Below, piece by piece: positions 36,386-45,746 of a DNA stretch of 64,000 bases. The notes under the pieces are model-generated. The model searched no databases. It was given only the letters and a program-made list of their open reading frames with translations, and was not told the origin of the DNA. Source of the stretch: Protofrankia sp963555925 (GTDB lineage: Bacteria; Actinomycetota; Actinomycetes; Frankiales; Frankiaceae); NCBI GenBank assembly GCA_963555925.1, contig CAUVXJ010000100.1, positions 111,398-175,397 of the forward strand. Reading direction: 5' to 3'. The stretch's first letter is position 1; each line of letters begins with the position of its first letter. Position numbers and translations under genes: made by a program.

Positions 36386-37165
36386 ATGGCCGTCTTCAAC
36401 ATCCACAGCCGAGTCCTCCGCTCGCCACCCGACGCCGTCGGCAGCCTGCTGGACGCGTTGGCCAGCGACAGCGACCAACTCTGGCCGAACCAGCAATGGC
36501 CGGCGCTTCATCTCGACCGGCCACTCGCCGTCGGCGCCATCGGCGGCCACGGGCACATCCACTACACCGTGATCGGCTACCAGCCCCGCCGCTGGATCCG
36601 GTTCCAGTTCAGCCAACCCCAGGGCTTCAAGGGGTTCCACGAGTTCACCGTCGACGAACTCGATACCAGCCACACCCGACTGACCCATCTGCTGGCGATC
36701 CGGACCCGAGGAACAGCGCGAATAAGTTGGCCGCTGATGTACCGCTGGCTACACGACGCACTGCTCGAGGACGCCCTCGACACCGCCGAACGAGCCCTGA
36801 CCGGCCAAGTCGAACACAAGGCGCGCTGGAACATCTATGTACGACTTCTACGCCGGCGAGGGCCAGGACGTCGACGGCCGCGCGCTACAGCGCCCCTACC
36901 GCCACGAGCACGACGACCGCCAGGGTCAGCGTGCCGGCCGAACGTGGCGCCGCCGTTCTTCACCGCAGCGGGCAGTGAGGCGCCGTCGGCGCGAGTGAGG
37001 ATGCCAGCCACCAGGGCGGCGATGATGGCGACCGCGGTGCACAGCGCGACGGCAAGGACTCGGCCGAGGACGGGGGGCATGCTGACGACTCCGCACCCGC
37101 GCCCCGTGCACGTCCCGGCCCAGCGAGGCGCTGGGCCAAGGAGGGCGGCGTTCCGTCGCGGATAG
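36386..37165 (+). CDS. SRPBCC-family protein (polyketide cyclase-like), run-on C-terminus
   Basis: The first 155 residues form an SRPBCC/START-like pocket protein: MAVFNIHSRVLRSPPDAVGS, GHGHIHYTVIGYQPRRWIRF, FKGFHEFTVDEL and a C-terminal helix (MYRWLHDALLEDALDTAERA). ATG 36386 has AGGGAG before it. Relatives end near residue 165. Here the frame continues to 37165 through arginine- and proline-rich sequence that overlaps a small gene on the other strand, so a stop was probably lost by a frameshift near 36850. The divergent TetR gene is the likely regulator. The role is unknown; such proteins bind hydrophobic small molecules. Confidence 0.65.
   Translation: MAVFNIHSRVLRSPPDAVGSLLDALASDSDQLWPNQQWPALHLDRPLAVGAIGGHGHIHYTVIGYQPRRWIRFQFSQPQGFKGFHEFTVDELDTSHTRLTHLLAIRTRGTARISWPLMYRWLHDALLEDALDTAERALTGQVEHKARWNIYVRLLRRRGPGRRRPRATAPLPPRARRPPGSACRPNVAPPFFTAAGSEAPSARVRMPATRAAMMATAVHSATARTRPRTGGMLTTPHPRPVHVPAQRGAGPRRAAFRRG
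36885..37080 (-). pseudogene. small membrane protein with a frameshift
   Basis: From ATG 37080: MPPVLGRVLAVALCTAVAII, one membrane helix, then LTRADGASLPAAVKNGGATF. A +1 shift here opens AGTLTLAVVVLVAVGAL and a stop at 36885, giving a two-helix protein of about 64 residues as found often in actinobacteria. In the present frame the second helix is lost. Sequencing error or decay cannot be told apart. It overlaps the run-on tail of the SRPBCC frame on the other strand. Confidence 0.45.
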
Positions 37166-37310
37166 CCGGCCACGAAGGCCCTCGCCGAGCCGGGCCGGCG
37201 GGGGCGGCGATCTCCCTCATGCGAGGCAGGCTGCTCGTGAGGTTCGGGCTAGCGACGTTCAGTTACCCGTTGTGAGCCTCGACGGGGCCGGGGCCCGGGC
37301 CCACCACCCC

Positions 37311-37789
37311 NNNNNNNNNNNNNNNNNNNNNNNNNNNNNNNNNNNNNNNNNNNNNNNNNNNNNNNNNNNNNNNNNNNNNNNNNNNNNNNNNNNNNNNNNN
37401 NNNNNNNNNNNNNNNNNNNNNNNNNNNNNNNNNNNNNNNNNNNNNNNNNNNNNNNNNNNNNNNNNNNNNNNNNNNNNNNNNNNNNNNNNNNNNNNNNNNN
37501 NNNNNNNNNNNNNNNNNNNNNNNNNNNNNNNNNNNNNNNNNNNNNNNNNNNNNNNNNNNNNNNNNNNNNNNNNNNNNNNNNNNNNNNNNNNNNNNNNNNN
37601 NNNNNNNNNNNNNNNNNNNNNNNNNNNNNNNNNNNNNNNNNNNNNNNNNNNNNNNNNNNNNNNNNNNNNNNNNNNNNNNNNNNNNNNNNNNNNNNNNNNN
37701 NNNNNNNNNNNNNNNNNNNNNNNNNNNNNNNNNNNNNNNNNNNNNNNNNNNNNNNNNNNNNNNNNNNNNNNNNNNNNNNNNNNNNNNNN
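37311..37789. other. assembly gap (479 N) with inverted flanks
   Basis: The left flank ends in CCACCACCCC and the right flank begins CCCGGGGTGGTGG; the two are reverse complements over ten bases. The gap likely spans an insertion sequence or a strong hairpin. Confidence 0.95.
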
Positions 37790-38090
37790 CCCGGGGTGGT
37801 GGAGTCTGGCCATGGCGGCAGGCCCGGCCGTTTCAGAATCTCGTTCTCCATCTCCAGGCGCTTCTTGTCCCGGCGCAGCTGCGCCGGCTCACGCTTCTCC
37901 GCGCCCGTGAGACGACTTCGTGGCCGTTCCCATCCGCGTCGGCCCGAACCATCCTGTCCCGCGGCCATGACTCGCTATCGTCAGCTGCTTCGCCAGCACG
38001 GCGATCGGCGTGTCCCTGCGGCGAGCGAACTCGACCGCTCTCCGGCGGGTGGGTTGGCATGGTCGACGTGCGCCCTGGCGGCCCGGAGCC
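37790..38090 (-). mobile_element. IS3-family OrfA remnant
   Basis: Three minus-strand frames together give an IS3 OrfA: RRRAVEFARRRDTPIAVLAK (helix-turn-helix start), then after a shift a RADADGNGHE segment, then LRRDKKRLEMENEILKR, the leucine-zipper end that is the signature of these proteins. At least two frameshifts are needed, so it is decayed. OrfB would lie in the adjacent gap. Confidence 0.7.
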
Positions 38091-38316
38091 AGATCAGATG
38101 AGGTGTCCATATACAGGGGCCAAGCTCAGCACACGGAACTGGATTCACCAACCCTGGCTGTCCGCGACCGAGCCGTCCACGTCGAAACCGAAACGCAATA
38201 ACCGATCATCGCCTGTCTGGGCCAGCAGTGTCGCCAGCTGGTCGGCGGCCCACCTGTTGCCCGCATCGGCCTGGGCGGTGCATCCAGGCTCAAAGCCGCT
38301 CGGCCGCCTGCGGCGG

Positions 38317-38846
38317 TCACGGGCCGAACAGTGCCAGCGGGACGACGGCGACGTCGTCGCTTCGACGGTAGGCATGCTGGCCGGCGTAGAGGACGACGGT
38401 ATCGATCAAGTCTTTTCCGATCCGATTGCGAAGCCGTTGGAGGTGCTTGACGTCGACGTCCTCGACCCGGTCGGCCAATTTGACCTCGATGCCCAGTATC
38501 CGGCCATCCGCGTGCTGGACTATCAGGTCCACTTCGTGGTCGTTGTTGCGAGTGCGTAGGTGGCCCACACGAGCTTCGGCGGCCTCGGCGTAGGTGTGGA
38601 TGCTGAGTGCGGCAAGATGCTCGAATCGTCCACGAGCACCGGCCCGGGCAGGCGGGTCAGGATGGACGGGTCGGCTGTCACGATCTCACGCTGGCCGGGA
38701 AGGCTGAGATCGATGACCGACGCGGCGCGTTGCATTGCGGTCGCGGTCTTGCCGACCCCTTTCGGCCCATGGATCGACAAGGCACGAAGGTACGGCTGAA
38801 GCTCGTCCAGTGTGTCGTCGAGGATGCGGCGCCGATAGTCGATCAC
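38317..38846 (-). pseudogene. DUF4143 ATPase with the middle deleted
   Basis: From GTG 38846: MIDYRRRILDDTLDELQPYL, then Walker A (SIHGPKGVGKTATA) and PGPVLVDDSSIL near a Walker B position. After about 95 residues the sequence jumps, in a new frame, to the C-terminal PD-(D/E)XK-like end of the same family (NDHEVDLIVQHADGRILGIE then VKLADRVEDVDVKHLQRLRN). Around 230 residues that should lie between (sensor, winged helix, DUF4143 core) are absent. The promoter side is well kept, with three exact-spaced repeats. The intact cousin is at 58693-59964. Confidence 0.75.
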
Positions 38847-38851
38847 AGGGC

Positions 38852-38915
38852 TACTCTACCAATTGCAGAGTTTTTAGTCTGCCGATCGCACTTAGATTAG
38901 TCTTCCAATCGCAGA
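38852..38915. promoter_or_regulatory. three 18-bp direct repeats on an exact 23-bp period
   Basis: TACTCTACCAATTGCAGA (38852), TAGTCTGCCGATCGCACT (38875) and TAGTCTTCCAATCGCAGA (38898). Each starts 23 bases after the last. They directly precede the start of the DUF4143 ATPase remnant on the minus strand. An array of regulator-binding sites on one face of the helix is the simplest reading. Confidence 0.7.
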
Positions 38916-39386
38916 TCGTGCACATACAGCAGGTCGATGCCCGACTCAATCGCCAGGCCCGGTTTCAGCGTTTGCTCTAGCGCCTCCCGCGTACACCTTC
39001 ACTCCCAGTGACCCACCGAGGAGCATCATGATCTTGCCTCGCGGCCGGCGGGCACGCCCATTCGGGGTGCTCATGACCCGAAGGTAGGCCGTCTTGGACG
39101 GCGAGTCCGGCCAGCCACGAAAAACGCCCCCCACAGGGGCGCCGCAGCCGTCCTACCAGCCACAACGCCCCCGAAGGGAGCGGTTCGCGCAATGCCTACA
39201 TTGGTGGACCTCCTTGCCAAATACTCCAACACCTCTGGCATGCTCCGCGACCTTCGGACGCTCTGCACCGTTTGCACCACCTGGCCGCCGCCAATGCGAG
39301 GGCTGCGAGCACCGGTGAACTGATCGACTGGTGTGCACAAGATCGATCACGGCCACGCTTGGCGGCCGGCCGCCTATCGTTAAACG
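38916..39386. other. intergenic region with no supported gene
   Basis: A minus frame at 38980-39080 (MSTPNGRARRPRGKIMMLLG) and a plus frame near 39250-39375 (LHHLAAANARAASTGELIDW) look partly protein-like, but neither has a ribosome site or a known family. They may be ends of lost genes. Confidence 0.3.
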
Positions 39387-41348
39387 GTGAATGATCTGAC
39401 GGCAGCGCTGCCGCAGAACGATGAGTCCGGCCAGGCCCCCGATACGGCCGGCAACGAGGCACGACCGATGGCCGAGCGTGAACCGTATCGGCACGACCAG
39501 GACATCGTTAGCGAGCTGGCCGCGTTGGCCGATGCGGCCTGCGAACCGCCTGGAGCCCGCCATGAGGTCCAGCGTCGGATCGCCGGGCTGGCGCCAACCG
39601 CGGAACCGACCGCGAGCGCGGCGGCGGTACGGACGCTGTCAGAAGCGTTCGGCTACCGCATACAGCTCGATCGTGGGAAGGCCAGATCTCCAGGCGCCGA
39701 GCTGGAGCCGCTGAACCAGCCGCCTGGCTTCTCTTGGCCGCTAGCGATCCGCGGAGCCAGCGATGACGTGCGTCAGCTCTAGGTATCGCTTTCCACAGAG
39801 GTCACGCATCCCATTGCTCGCGCGCTGTTCTTCGATCTCCGGTTCACGGCGGGCCGTCTGGGTAACGGCCGAGACAACGCCGCAAAGGCCGTGCAAGCGC
39901 ATCTGGAGCTGGCCGGTAGCAGCCTCCACCAGTTTGATCAGTCGGCCGGCCTTGTGCGGGCGTGGACACTGACCAAGAAGGTCGGGCTCACCGTTCTCGA
40001 AGTCGACGTCACCGAGGCCATGAAGCGCTTGGTCGCGAACGAACTCGCCACGGCTGACGGCGATACACCGGGAGTTGTCCTTCCGCTGCTGACGGTGCTC
40101 GCCCAGCCGCCGGCGCTCTCGACGGTTCGCGATCCTGATGTAGACCGCTTGCTTGACCTCGCGTTCGCCCGGTACCGGTCACGGTCCTATCTGGCTTCCC
40201 AAGTCGCAGATCTGATTCGTCTATATACTACTGACGATCAGCGCAAGGATGCCGCCAACCGGGCCGAGACAGAGGCTTACCTATCGGCAGCCGAACGGAC
40301 TTCTGAGAATCTGCCGCGAATGGGCCTCCTCCAGCAAGCGGCTACGGTGGCACGACGGCTCGGTGTGAAGGACCTGGAAGATCGAGCAATAGCGACGATG
40401 CAGGCCATCCGGCCCGAAGATCTGGAATGGATCAAACAACCGTTCTCCGTCGATCTCCCACCGGACTACGTTGAGCAGCGGCTCCGGATGTTCGACGAAG
40501 CGCCGGACTGGCGCTACGCGCTTGGTACGTGGCTGGAGACCGACCCGCCAACCGGCCGCTTCTCCAATAATGAGCGGGCCGCGCGGGAACGGCTGACCGA
40601 CTCCGTGATCCGGAGAGTGATGCCCACCGTTGTGTTTGGCACGCACGGCCTACCACAGAGCACCATAGCCGCAGATGACGACTCGCAGCTTGGCCGTGAG
40701 ATCGTCCACGGCGAGGAGATCTGCGCGATGGTAGATGGCGGGATGCTTGCAACCGCCTTGGAGCGGATCTCGGCTACCTACAGCACGCCAAGCCAGTCCG
40801 AGCTTGAGATCTTCTTTTCCGGTCAGTTCGGTTGCGATCCGCGGCTCGGAAAGTCGCTCGCGACCGCCTTGCGGCTGTTCTGGATGGGCGAAATCGATGC
40901 CAGCGTTCACTTGGCGATGCCGAAGATCGAGGCTGCCGCTCGCGGCCTCTTGCTTCTAATCGACGAACCGCCATACAACGTCGAGAAGGGAAAGACGCCC
41001 GGCAAGTTCCCGCCGTTGGAGTTCCTGTTGCGAACGCTGGAGGCTCAAGCTCTTGACCCCGACTGGGCGCGCTTCCTTGGCACCTTCCTACTCTCGCGCG
41101 GGCGGAACTACCGTAACTTCGTGGCTCACGGCTTCATCCATGAGGTGTCACGAACGGATGCCGCACTTACCTTGCGGACGCTTGGGCTGCTGGCCCTGAT
41201 AACCCCGAACAACGCATCTGCGCAGGACGTGGCCGCCGTGCGGCAGACGCTCGTGCAGCCGGTGCGACGGCACCCCCGATCGTGGCGGCGCCGAGTGGGC
41301 GATGCGATTCGGGCGACCGTGTGGGAATACCGGAAGGAGCCCCGGTAG
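39387..41348 (+). pseudogene. large HEPN-like (DUF4209/DUF7380-type) protein interrupted by one amber codon
   Basis: Two open stretches in the same frame, 39387-39779 and 39783-41348, are parted only by TAG at 39780-39782. Joined they give about 653 residues. The N-part is mostly helical (QDIVSELAALADAA, VRTLSEAFGYRIQL). The C-part has helical solenoid-like sequence and ends in a domain with FPPLEFLLRTLEAQALDPDW and RGRNYRNFVAHGFIHEV. RNFVAH is the Rx4-H motif of HEPN ribonucleases, so a role in RNA cleavage during phage or stress response is possible (family inference). Either a nonsense mutation or a sequencing error separates the halves; no internal start with a ribosome site is clear. Confidence 0.6.
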
Positions 41349-41358
41349 CGAGAAGGCA

Positions 41359-42184
41359 TTAGGCCGCCTTCTGGAGCCACTCCGCTACCGTCCGGATCAC
41401 GAACGCCTGCCACTCCTGGCTCTGCGGCTGGAGATACTGGGGGTCATCGTGGACGGCGAAGCCGTGCTGTGAGCCTTCGACCTCCACCAGCCGGGTCTCG
41501 GCCGTGAACTTGGTCAGGGCAGCCCGCGTGGACTCGATGGGCACCAGCGTGTCCTTCGTGCCGTGGACGATCAGCGTGGGCGCGGCGATCTCCCCGATGG
41601 TCTCGTCCGGCCGCAGCCAGAAGACCTCGTTCAGGATCGGCCGGCCGTGCTTGAGGGTCGGCGTGAAGGTGATCGCGCCCTGCTCGTTCAAGGTCCGAGC
41701 GGCCTCGTTGTCGATGTGGTCGTCGTGCCAGTACGGCCGGCTGTCGATCGTCCGCCACTTGTAGTTGAACTGCGGGTTGAGGAGCACCAGCCGGGACACG
41801 TCGTCCGGCCGCTTCGCCGCGTAGTAGCCACAGATGCCGCCGCCGAAGCTCGCACCGAGCAAGGTCACGTGGCCGACGCCGGTCGCCTCTCGGACGGCGG
41901 CCACGGCAACCCGGATGTCGTTGAGGATGGCCGACAGCGTCAGCTCTTCCTGTCGGCCCTCACTCTCGCCGTGGCCTCGCAGGTCGAAGCGCAGCGACGC
42001 CACGCCGGCCTCGGCAAGCCCGGCGGCCAGGCGGGTGAAGAAGCCGCCCTCCTCCCGCGTGACACCGCCACCGTGGACCAGCACCGCAGTGGCGCTCGGC
42101 AACTCCTTCCGGCGTCGCCAGCGTGGCCGCCAGGTGCAACCCGTCCAGCGTGCGGAGCGAGGTTACAGTCTTGTGCACGGGCAT
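41359..42184 (-). pseudogene. alpha/beta hydrolase (serine aminopeptidase type) with a frameshift
   Basis: ATG 42184 with AAGGAG upstream opens MPVHKTVTSLRTLDGLHLAA then TLATPEG. Near 42100 one base must be skipped to continue into the main frame (TAVLVHGGGVTREEGGFFTR, nucleophile elbow LLGASFGGGICG, acid IVHGTKDTLVP, base EGSQHGFAVHDD). Joined, about 274 residues give a complete hydrolase of the lysophospholipase-like group. The main frame alone could start at a TTG (42102), preceded at once by GGAAGGAG. The enzyme core is fully kept, so a draft error is as likely as decay. Convergent with the HEPN gene. Confidence 0.7.
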
Positions 42185-42266
42185 GGCACTCCTTCTGGCA
42201 TCGCGGTCGTCGGCACGGCCATCCTCTGGTGAATGGTCGACCTTGGCCAGACCCACAGCGCGGCGT

Positions 42267-42863
42267 CTACGGCCGTGGCAGATCGCCAGGCGGAAGATCC
42301 CAGTCCAGCGCCTGCAGGCCATCGGCGACCCGTTGCAGCAAGGCCAGGTCGTCGAAGACATCCAGCGGCGCTGTCGTGCCGGAGGATGCTCGCCGGCGAG
42401 GTAGTGCGGCGTCAGGTGAACAGACGGCCGGGAGCGTCGGCAAGTCAAGGCTGCACCACACCACCTTGCCGCCGGTGTGCGGACGGTAGAAGGCCCAACG
42501 GTCACTCAGGGCCGACACCAGCAGAAGGCCGCGTCCGCCTTCGGCGTCGAGCGCCGGATCTTGGCGGATGGGCACGGAAGCGTCGGCGTCCCAGACTTCG
42601 ATGATCAGATCGGCGTCCGTGCGCATCACGCGGGTGGCGATGACCGCCGCCCGGCCAGCCGAGACGCGACAAGCGTTCGTCACCAACTCGGACGCGAGAA
42701 GGGTCGCTGTATCGACCAGGTCGACCAGGTCCCACGCCTGCAAGGTCACTGCAATATGCCGCCGCACGAGGCCCGGGACGGCATGATCAGCCTCGAACTG
42801 CCGCACCACCTGCCCATGTACGGCAGCGGCATCCCGATGGCCTGCTGCGATCACGTCGTTCAC
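42267..42863 (-). CDS. HATPase_c anti-sigma-factor-like ATP-binding protein
   Basis: A 198-residue GHKL ATPase of the RsbW-like type common in Streptomyces and Frankia. It may hold a sigma factor or anti-sigma antagonist by phosphorylation. GTG 42863 overlaps the stop of the upstream gene by four bases. The N-box LLASELVTNACR and G1-type VWDADASVP, and the glycine loop DAEGGRGLLLVSALSDRWAF are seen. The C-terminal 50 residues add an acidic Leu-rich tail. The partner is the resolvase-like gene before it. No sigma gene is adjacent. Confidence 0.82.
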   Translation of the reverse strand: MNDVIAAGHRDAAAVHGQVVRQFEADHAVPGLVRRHIAVTLQAWDLVDLVDTATLLASELVTNACRVSAGRAAVIATRVMRTDADLIIEVWDADASVPIRQDPALDAEGGRGLLLVSALSDRWAFYRPHTGGKVVWCSLDLPTLPAVCSPDAALPRRRASSGTTAPLDVFDDLALLQRVADGLQALDWDLPPGDLPRP

Positions 42864-43207
42864 GTGGGTGAACTGACCGAGCCGACGTCTACGGCTTCCA
42901 CTGCCAGTACTCGGCCACATGCCTTGCTGATCTCCATCTCTATGGCCTGACGAACCGGCTGAGAGGTTGATAGGTGATCGAGATCGGCGACCAGCACCGC
43001 TCGCCCGTCGGCGCGTTGGAGCTGGGCAAGCAGCTCGGTCAGGCCGGGGCGCATGATGCGGGCCGCGGGCATGTGCCGGTCCACGTACACGTCGGCCAGG
43101 GCCAGACCCTCGGCTACAGCGTGGGCTACGAGGAGGTCGTGGAAGCGGTCTTCTTCGACTTCATCGTCATCTTCCAGTCGGACGTAGCCGAACACGGTGG
43201 CGGACAT
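42860..43207 (-). CDS. small serine-recombinase N-domain-like protein
   Basis: A 115-residue product with GGGAGGGG before ATG 43207. It starts MSATVFGYVRLEDDDEVEED and ends with LADLDHLSTSQPVRQAIEME, following the fold of resolvase N-domains (GYxR ... DRxR ... L..A..G..VVVADLDRLxR). The catalytic serine that usually follows the 'YVR' strand is not obvious, and there is no DNA-binding domain. These short relatives sit beside HATPase genes in many actinobacteria and seem to be regulatory. Coupled to the ATP-binding gene. Confidence 0.6.
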   Translation of the reverse strand: MSATVFGYVRLEDDDEVEEDRFHDLLVAHAVAEGLALADVYVDRHMPAARIMRPGLTELLAQLQRADGRAVLVADLDHLSTSQPVRQAIEMEISKACGRVLAVEAVDVGSVSSPT

Positions 43208-43388
43208 AGGTCCCCTCCATCCCGTCGAGGTGGCGACGCTCCGGATCGAGGAGTTGACTCAACCCGACCCGGAGCGCCTACCGCAACGGTGCCTCCGAAT
43301 GGAAAACAGGGCTATGCACCCGAGGTATGGGCAGTACGCGGCCCACGTTTGCGCACGGTTCGGCAGCAGAGGGACAGGAAGCGAACGC

Positions 43389-44105
43389 TCAACGACCGCC
43401 GAGCGTCCCCAACCCTGCCCAGTCCTCCAGCCCAGCCGTGATCAAGGATTTGACCTTGGCCTGCCCCTCGACAAGCACAACGTCGGTGAAGCACGCGCAC
43501 TGCGTCAGCGGGCGACTTTCTGTCACGCACACCACGATGCCCGTCACCTGGAGCCCTCGGGCGGTAGCGATCAAGTTCTCACCGACCGCCGGCAGTGGCA
43601 GCCGCTTCACCAGCTCTGCCGCGAACTGCCGCTCGACGGAGGACCGATTGAGCAGCCTAAGCGTCCGGTCGGTGACCTCAACCAGCCCTTCGCGGAGCCG
43701 GTCTTGCGCCTCCAGAATGGTCCGCGCCAGCTTGGCAAGTGCACTGCACCGGCGTCCTGACCAGCCACGAGTAAGCCGCTGCCACGTCTGGTCACTCACG
43801 TACTCGGTCGCCCGCCTGACGACGACTTTCTGAAGATCGGGATTGGCGATCAACCCTGTGTACGACTCGGAGGCCGACCGCATCCGCAGCTCCTCACGGC
43901 TCGGAGGCTGCGGTGCTGAACGGCGCGGCGCTGATGACGCGGTTCTTGGACGAGGCGCTGCTGGTGTGCGTGCCGTGCTACGGCGCGGACGAGTCTGAAC
44001 TAATGACCACGACGGGTGATGCCTACAGCGCAGACCGGCCTCCTTGACCGGATTTCTACAACTCGTGCCGCGCTGGGTAGTCCCTCCACACCTAAACTGG
44101 ACCAT
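43389..44105 (-). CDS. hypothetical protein with an N-terminal Cys/His cluster
   Basis: A 238-residue protein that I cannot name. Residues 1-31 (CGGTTQRGTSCRN then AGLRCRHHPSW) form a likely zinc site of three Cys and a His pair. A Pro/Arg-rich linker (35-70) follows and then a mixed domain (VVVRRATEYVSDQTWQRLTR, SSVERQFAAELVKRLPLP). The last part (VTGIVVCVTESRPLTQCACF) carries four more Cys or polar residues and ends in a helical tail. A nucleic-acid-binding role is possible. It is not in an obvious operon. Confidence 0.5.
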   Translation of the reverse strand: MVQFRCGGTTQRGTSCRNPVKEAGLRCRHHPSWSLVQTRPRRSTARTPAAPRPRTASSAPRRSAPQPPSREELRMRSASESYTGLIANPDLQKVVVRRATEYVSDQTWQRLTRGWSGRRCSALAKLARTILEAQDRLREGLVEVTDRTLRLLNRSSVERQFAAELVKRLPLPAVGENLIATARGLQVTGIVVCVTESRPLTQCACFTDVVLVEGQAKVKSLITAGLEDWAGLGTLGGR

Positions 44106-44266
44106 GCACTGAGCGTCCGATCTGATGCGCTACGCAAGCAATAGCCAAGTTGGCCATCCGTTGACGAAGCGAGCTAGTGCACCGCATCCTCGGATTCGGC
44201 CCGTATGCGCTGTTGACCAGAAGTCATCTACGGAACTCACCCAGGTAGCGGGACATACGCAACTCG

Positions 44267-45157
44267 TTACGCCAGCATCGCTTCTCGGAACTCCCGCGGC
44301 CCCGGACGGGAGCGCCAGGGCATCAAAGTCCGGGCCACGTCCGACAGGATGGCCGTCGTGCGCTCCGAACTGGTTGCCCGCGCGATCTGTAAGGCATCGA
44401 TACCAACTGCGGCAGCGTCGTCTGGGTGGCCGCTGAGGGCCAGCGCTACCGCCCGACGTGCCCCGAACAGCCCGGTGTCGCGGCGGGACAGGATGTTCCC
44501 CTGCCAGGATGTCCGCGAAGATCCTGGCAGCCCGGTCGGGGACGCCGGCCTCGGTGTAGACGGCGGCGGCACGCAGTTGCAGCGTGGCGGTGGAGATGTG
44601 CAGACCGGTGGCATTGGTCTCCGGCGTGGTTTCGGTGAACGCCACGCGGGCGGCGTCCAGCTTGCGCTCGATCACAGGTAGCGGTGCGCCGTGCGCCGCC
44701 AGGGCCAGCGCTTCCTGCTGTAACAGCTCGGCCTGGATAGTTCGGCGGTCCGCCTGTCCCGTGATGAACCCGGAAGGTCAAACCACAGCAGCTCAGCCGG
44801 GATGCCGAAGATCTGGCTGTAGCGGATCAGCTTGCTGAGTTCCTCCGGCGCGCGGCCGTTCTCGATGCGGCTGAGCTGGGCTTGGGTCAGGCCAAGCCAG
44901 GTGCCGACCAGTTCCTGGGGCAGCGTCTGCCGGTGGTGCGGGTGGTGACGGTAGGAGAAGATCACCCGGCCCATGTGCCAGGTGGCCAGGGCATCGCGCA
45001 TCTGGTCGAGCGTCCAGAACTCCGGCGGCACGGCTGGTGGCCGGGCGTGCGCGTCCACGCTGGCGCTCTGGCACGGGCTGCACATGGCCAGCGGGTTGTC
45101 GGCGGCGAGCCGGTGGCCGCAGCGTGAGCAGTGCCGGGGCTGGTGCGCGGTCGTCAT
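44267..45157 (-). pseudogene. XRE-type helix-turn-helix/TPR regulator with two frameshifts
   Basis: From ATG 45157: a zinc-ribbon-like start (HCSRCGHRLAADNPLAMCSPC), then an XRE domain (LPQELVGTWLGLTQAQLSRI then ENGRAPEELSKLIRYSQIFG). Near 44750 the frame changes to VIERKLDAARVAFTETTPET, a TPR-like repeat, and near 44510 changes again to GNILSRRDTGLFGARRAVAL, ending EFREAMLA at 44267. Joined, about 297 residues match a usual actinobacterial regulator with a C-terminal TPR sensor. Two single-base shifts within 250 bases point to decay or poor read quality. Confidence 0.6.
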
Positions 45158-45271
45158 GGCCGGACCGTCTCCCCACGTCTGCGCCAAGGTCAGCACCACG
45201 ACGCTAACACCGCCGGTAGCAGGGTCTATGCGTCCTGCGTATGCCGGCCACCGTCCGGCGGCGTGGTCGCC

Positions 45272-45556
45272 GTGCCGCGTGGGGCTGACGCTGAGGTCGT
45301 TCCCACTCCACCAACCCGCAGTCAACAGGAATGCCACAGCCGGATACGCCGCGCCATCCTCAACCGAGGTGACAACGAGTTCGACCTGTTCACCCGGCCG
45401 CTGGTCACGAGCGCCTGCGGCGGCTGCAAGGCCACGGCCTGCCAGGGCGGCTGCCCCGCCGAGGAGATCGTCATGGGCGGCTCGTCCTGCGCCGCTGATC
45501 CGGACATCGTGCCGGTGTGCCGGCTGTGGAAGTCCAGCGCCAAGCCCGAAGACTGA
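45272..45556 (+). CDS. small cysteine-rich protein
   Basis: The frame has a GTG at 45272 but the real start is uncertain. The C-terminal 68 residues look authentic: RRAILNRGDNEFDLFTRPLV then CGGCKATACQGGCPAEE and PVCRLW, five or six cysteines arranged like a metal or iron-sulphur site. It ends 13 bases before the next start, with a shared direction, so it probably belongs with that gene. I do not know a family name. Confidence 0.4.
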   Translation: MPRGADAEVVPTPPTRSQQECHSRIRRAILNRGDNEFDLFTRPLVTSACGGCKATACQGGCPAEEIVMGGSSCAADPDIVPVCRLWKSSAKPED

Positions 45557-45569
45557 GGAGAAGATCCAG

Positions 45570-45746
45570 ATGGAGCACATCGAGCCGCTGCACGCGCTGG
45601 ACTGGAACGACATCGACGCCGTGGAGCACGCCACCCGCAAGGCACTTACCCAGCTGGCCGACGACCCGGACCTCGTACGGGAAACCCTGCTCGGCCAAGA
45701 CTTCGGGCTGCCAGGCGTCGTGTGGGATCATGCTCTGCATGGTTGA
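45570..45746 (+). CDS. short helical protein, probably a truncated gene
   Basis: 58 residues from ATG 45570 with GAGGAGAAG upstream: MEHIEPLHALDWNDIDAVEH, then TRKALTQLADDPDLVRETLL. Longer relatives of this opening, as I recall, continue with a cupin-like body. Here the frame stops soon after and runs into an HEPN fragment. A deletion junction near 45715 is likely. Confidence 0.4.
   Translation: MEHIEPLHALDWNDIDAVEHATRKALTQLADDPDLVRETLLGQDFGLPGVVWDHALHG

Noticed and set aside
38852..38915. Regular 23-base repeats considered as a short CRISPR or plasmid iteron set
   Set aside because: Only three units with 5-base gaps, and no replication gene nearby; the position at a start codon fits an operator better.
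41000..41010. CGCCCGGCAAG, similar to the left end of the dispersed repeat
   Set aside because: It is inside the well-kept HEPN coding frame (KTPGKFPP) and the match does not extend.
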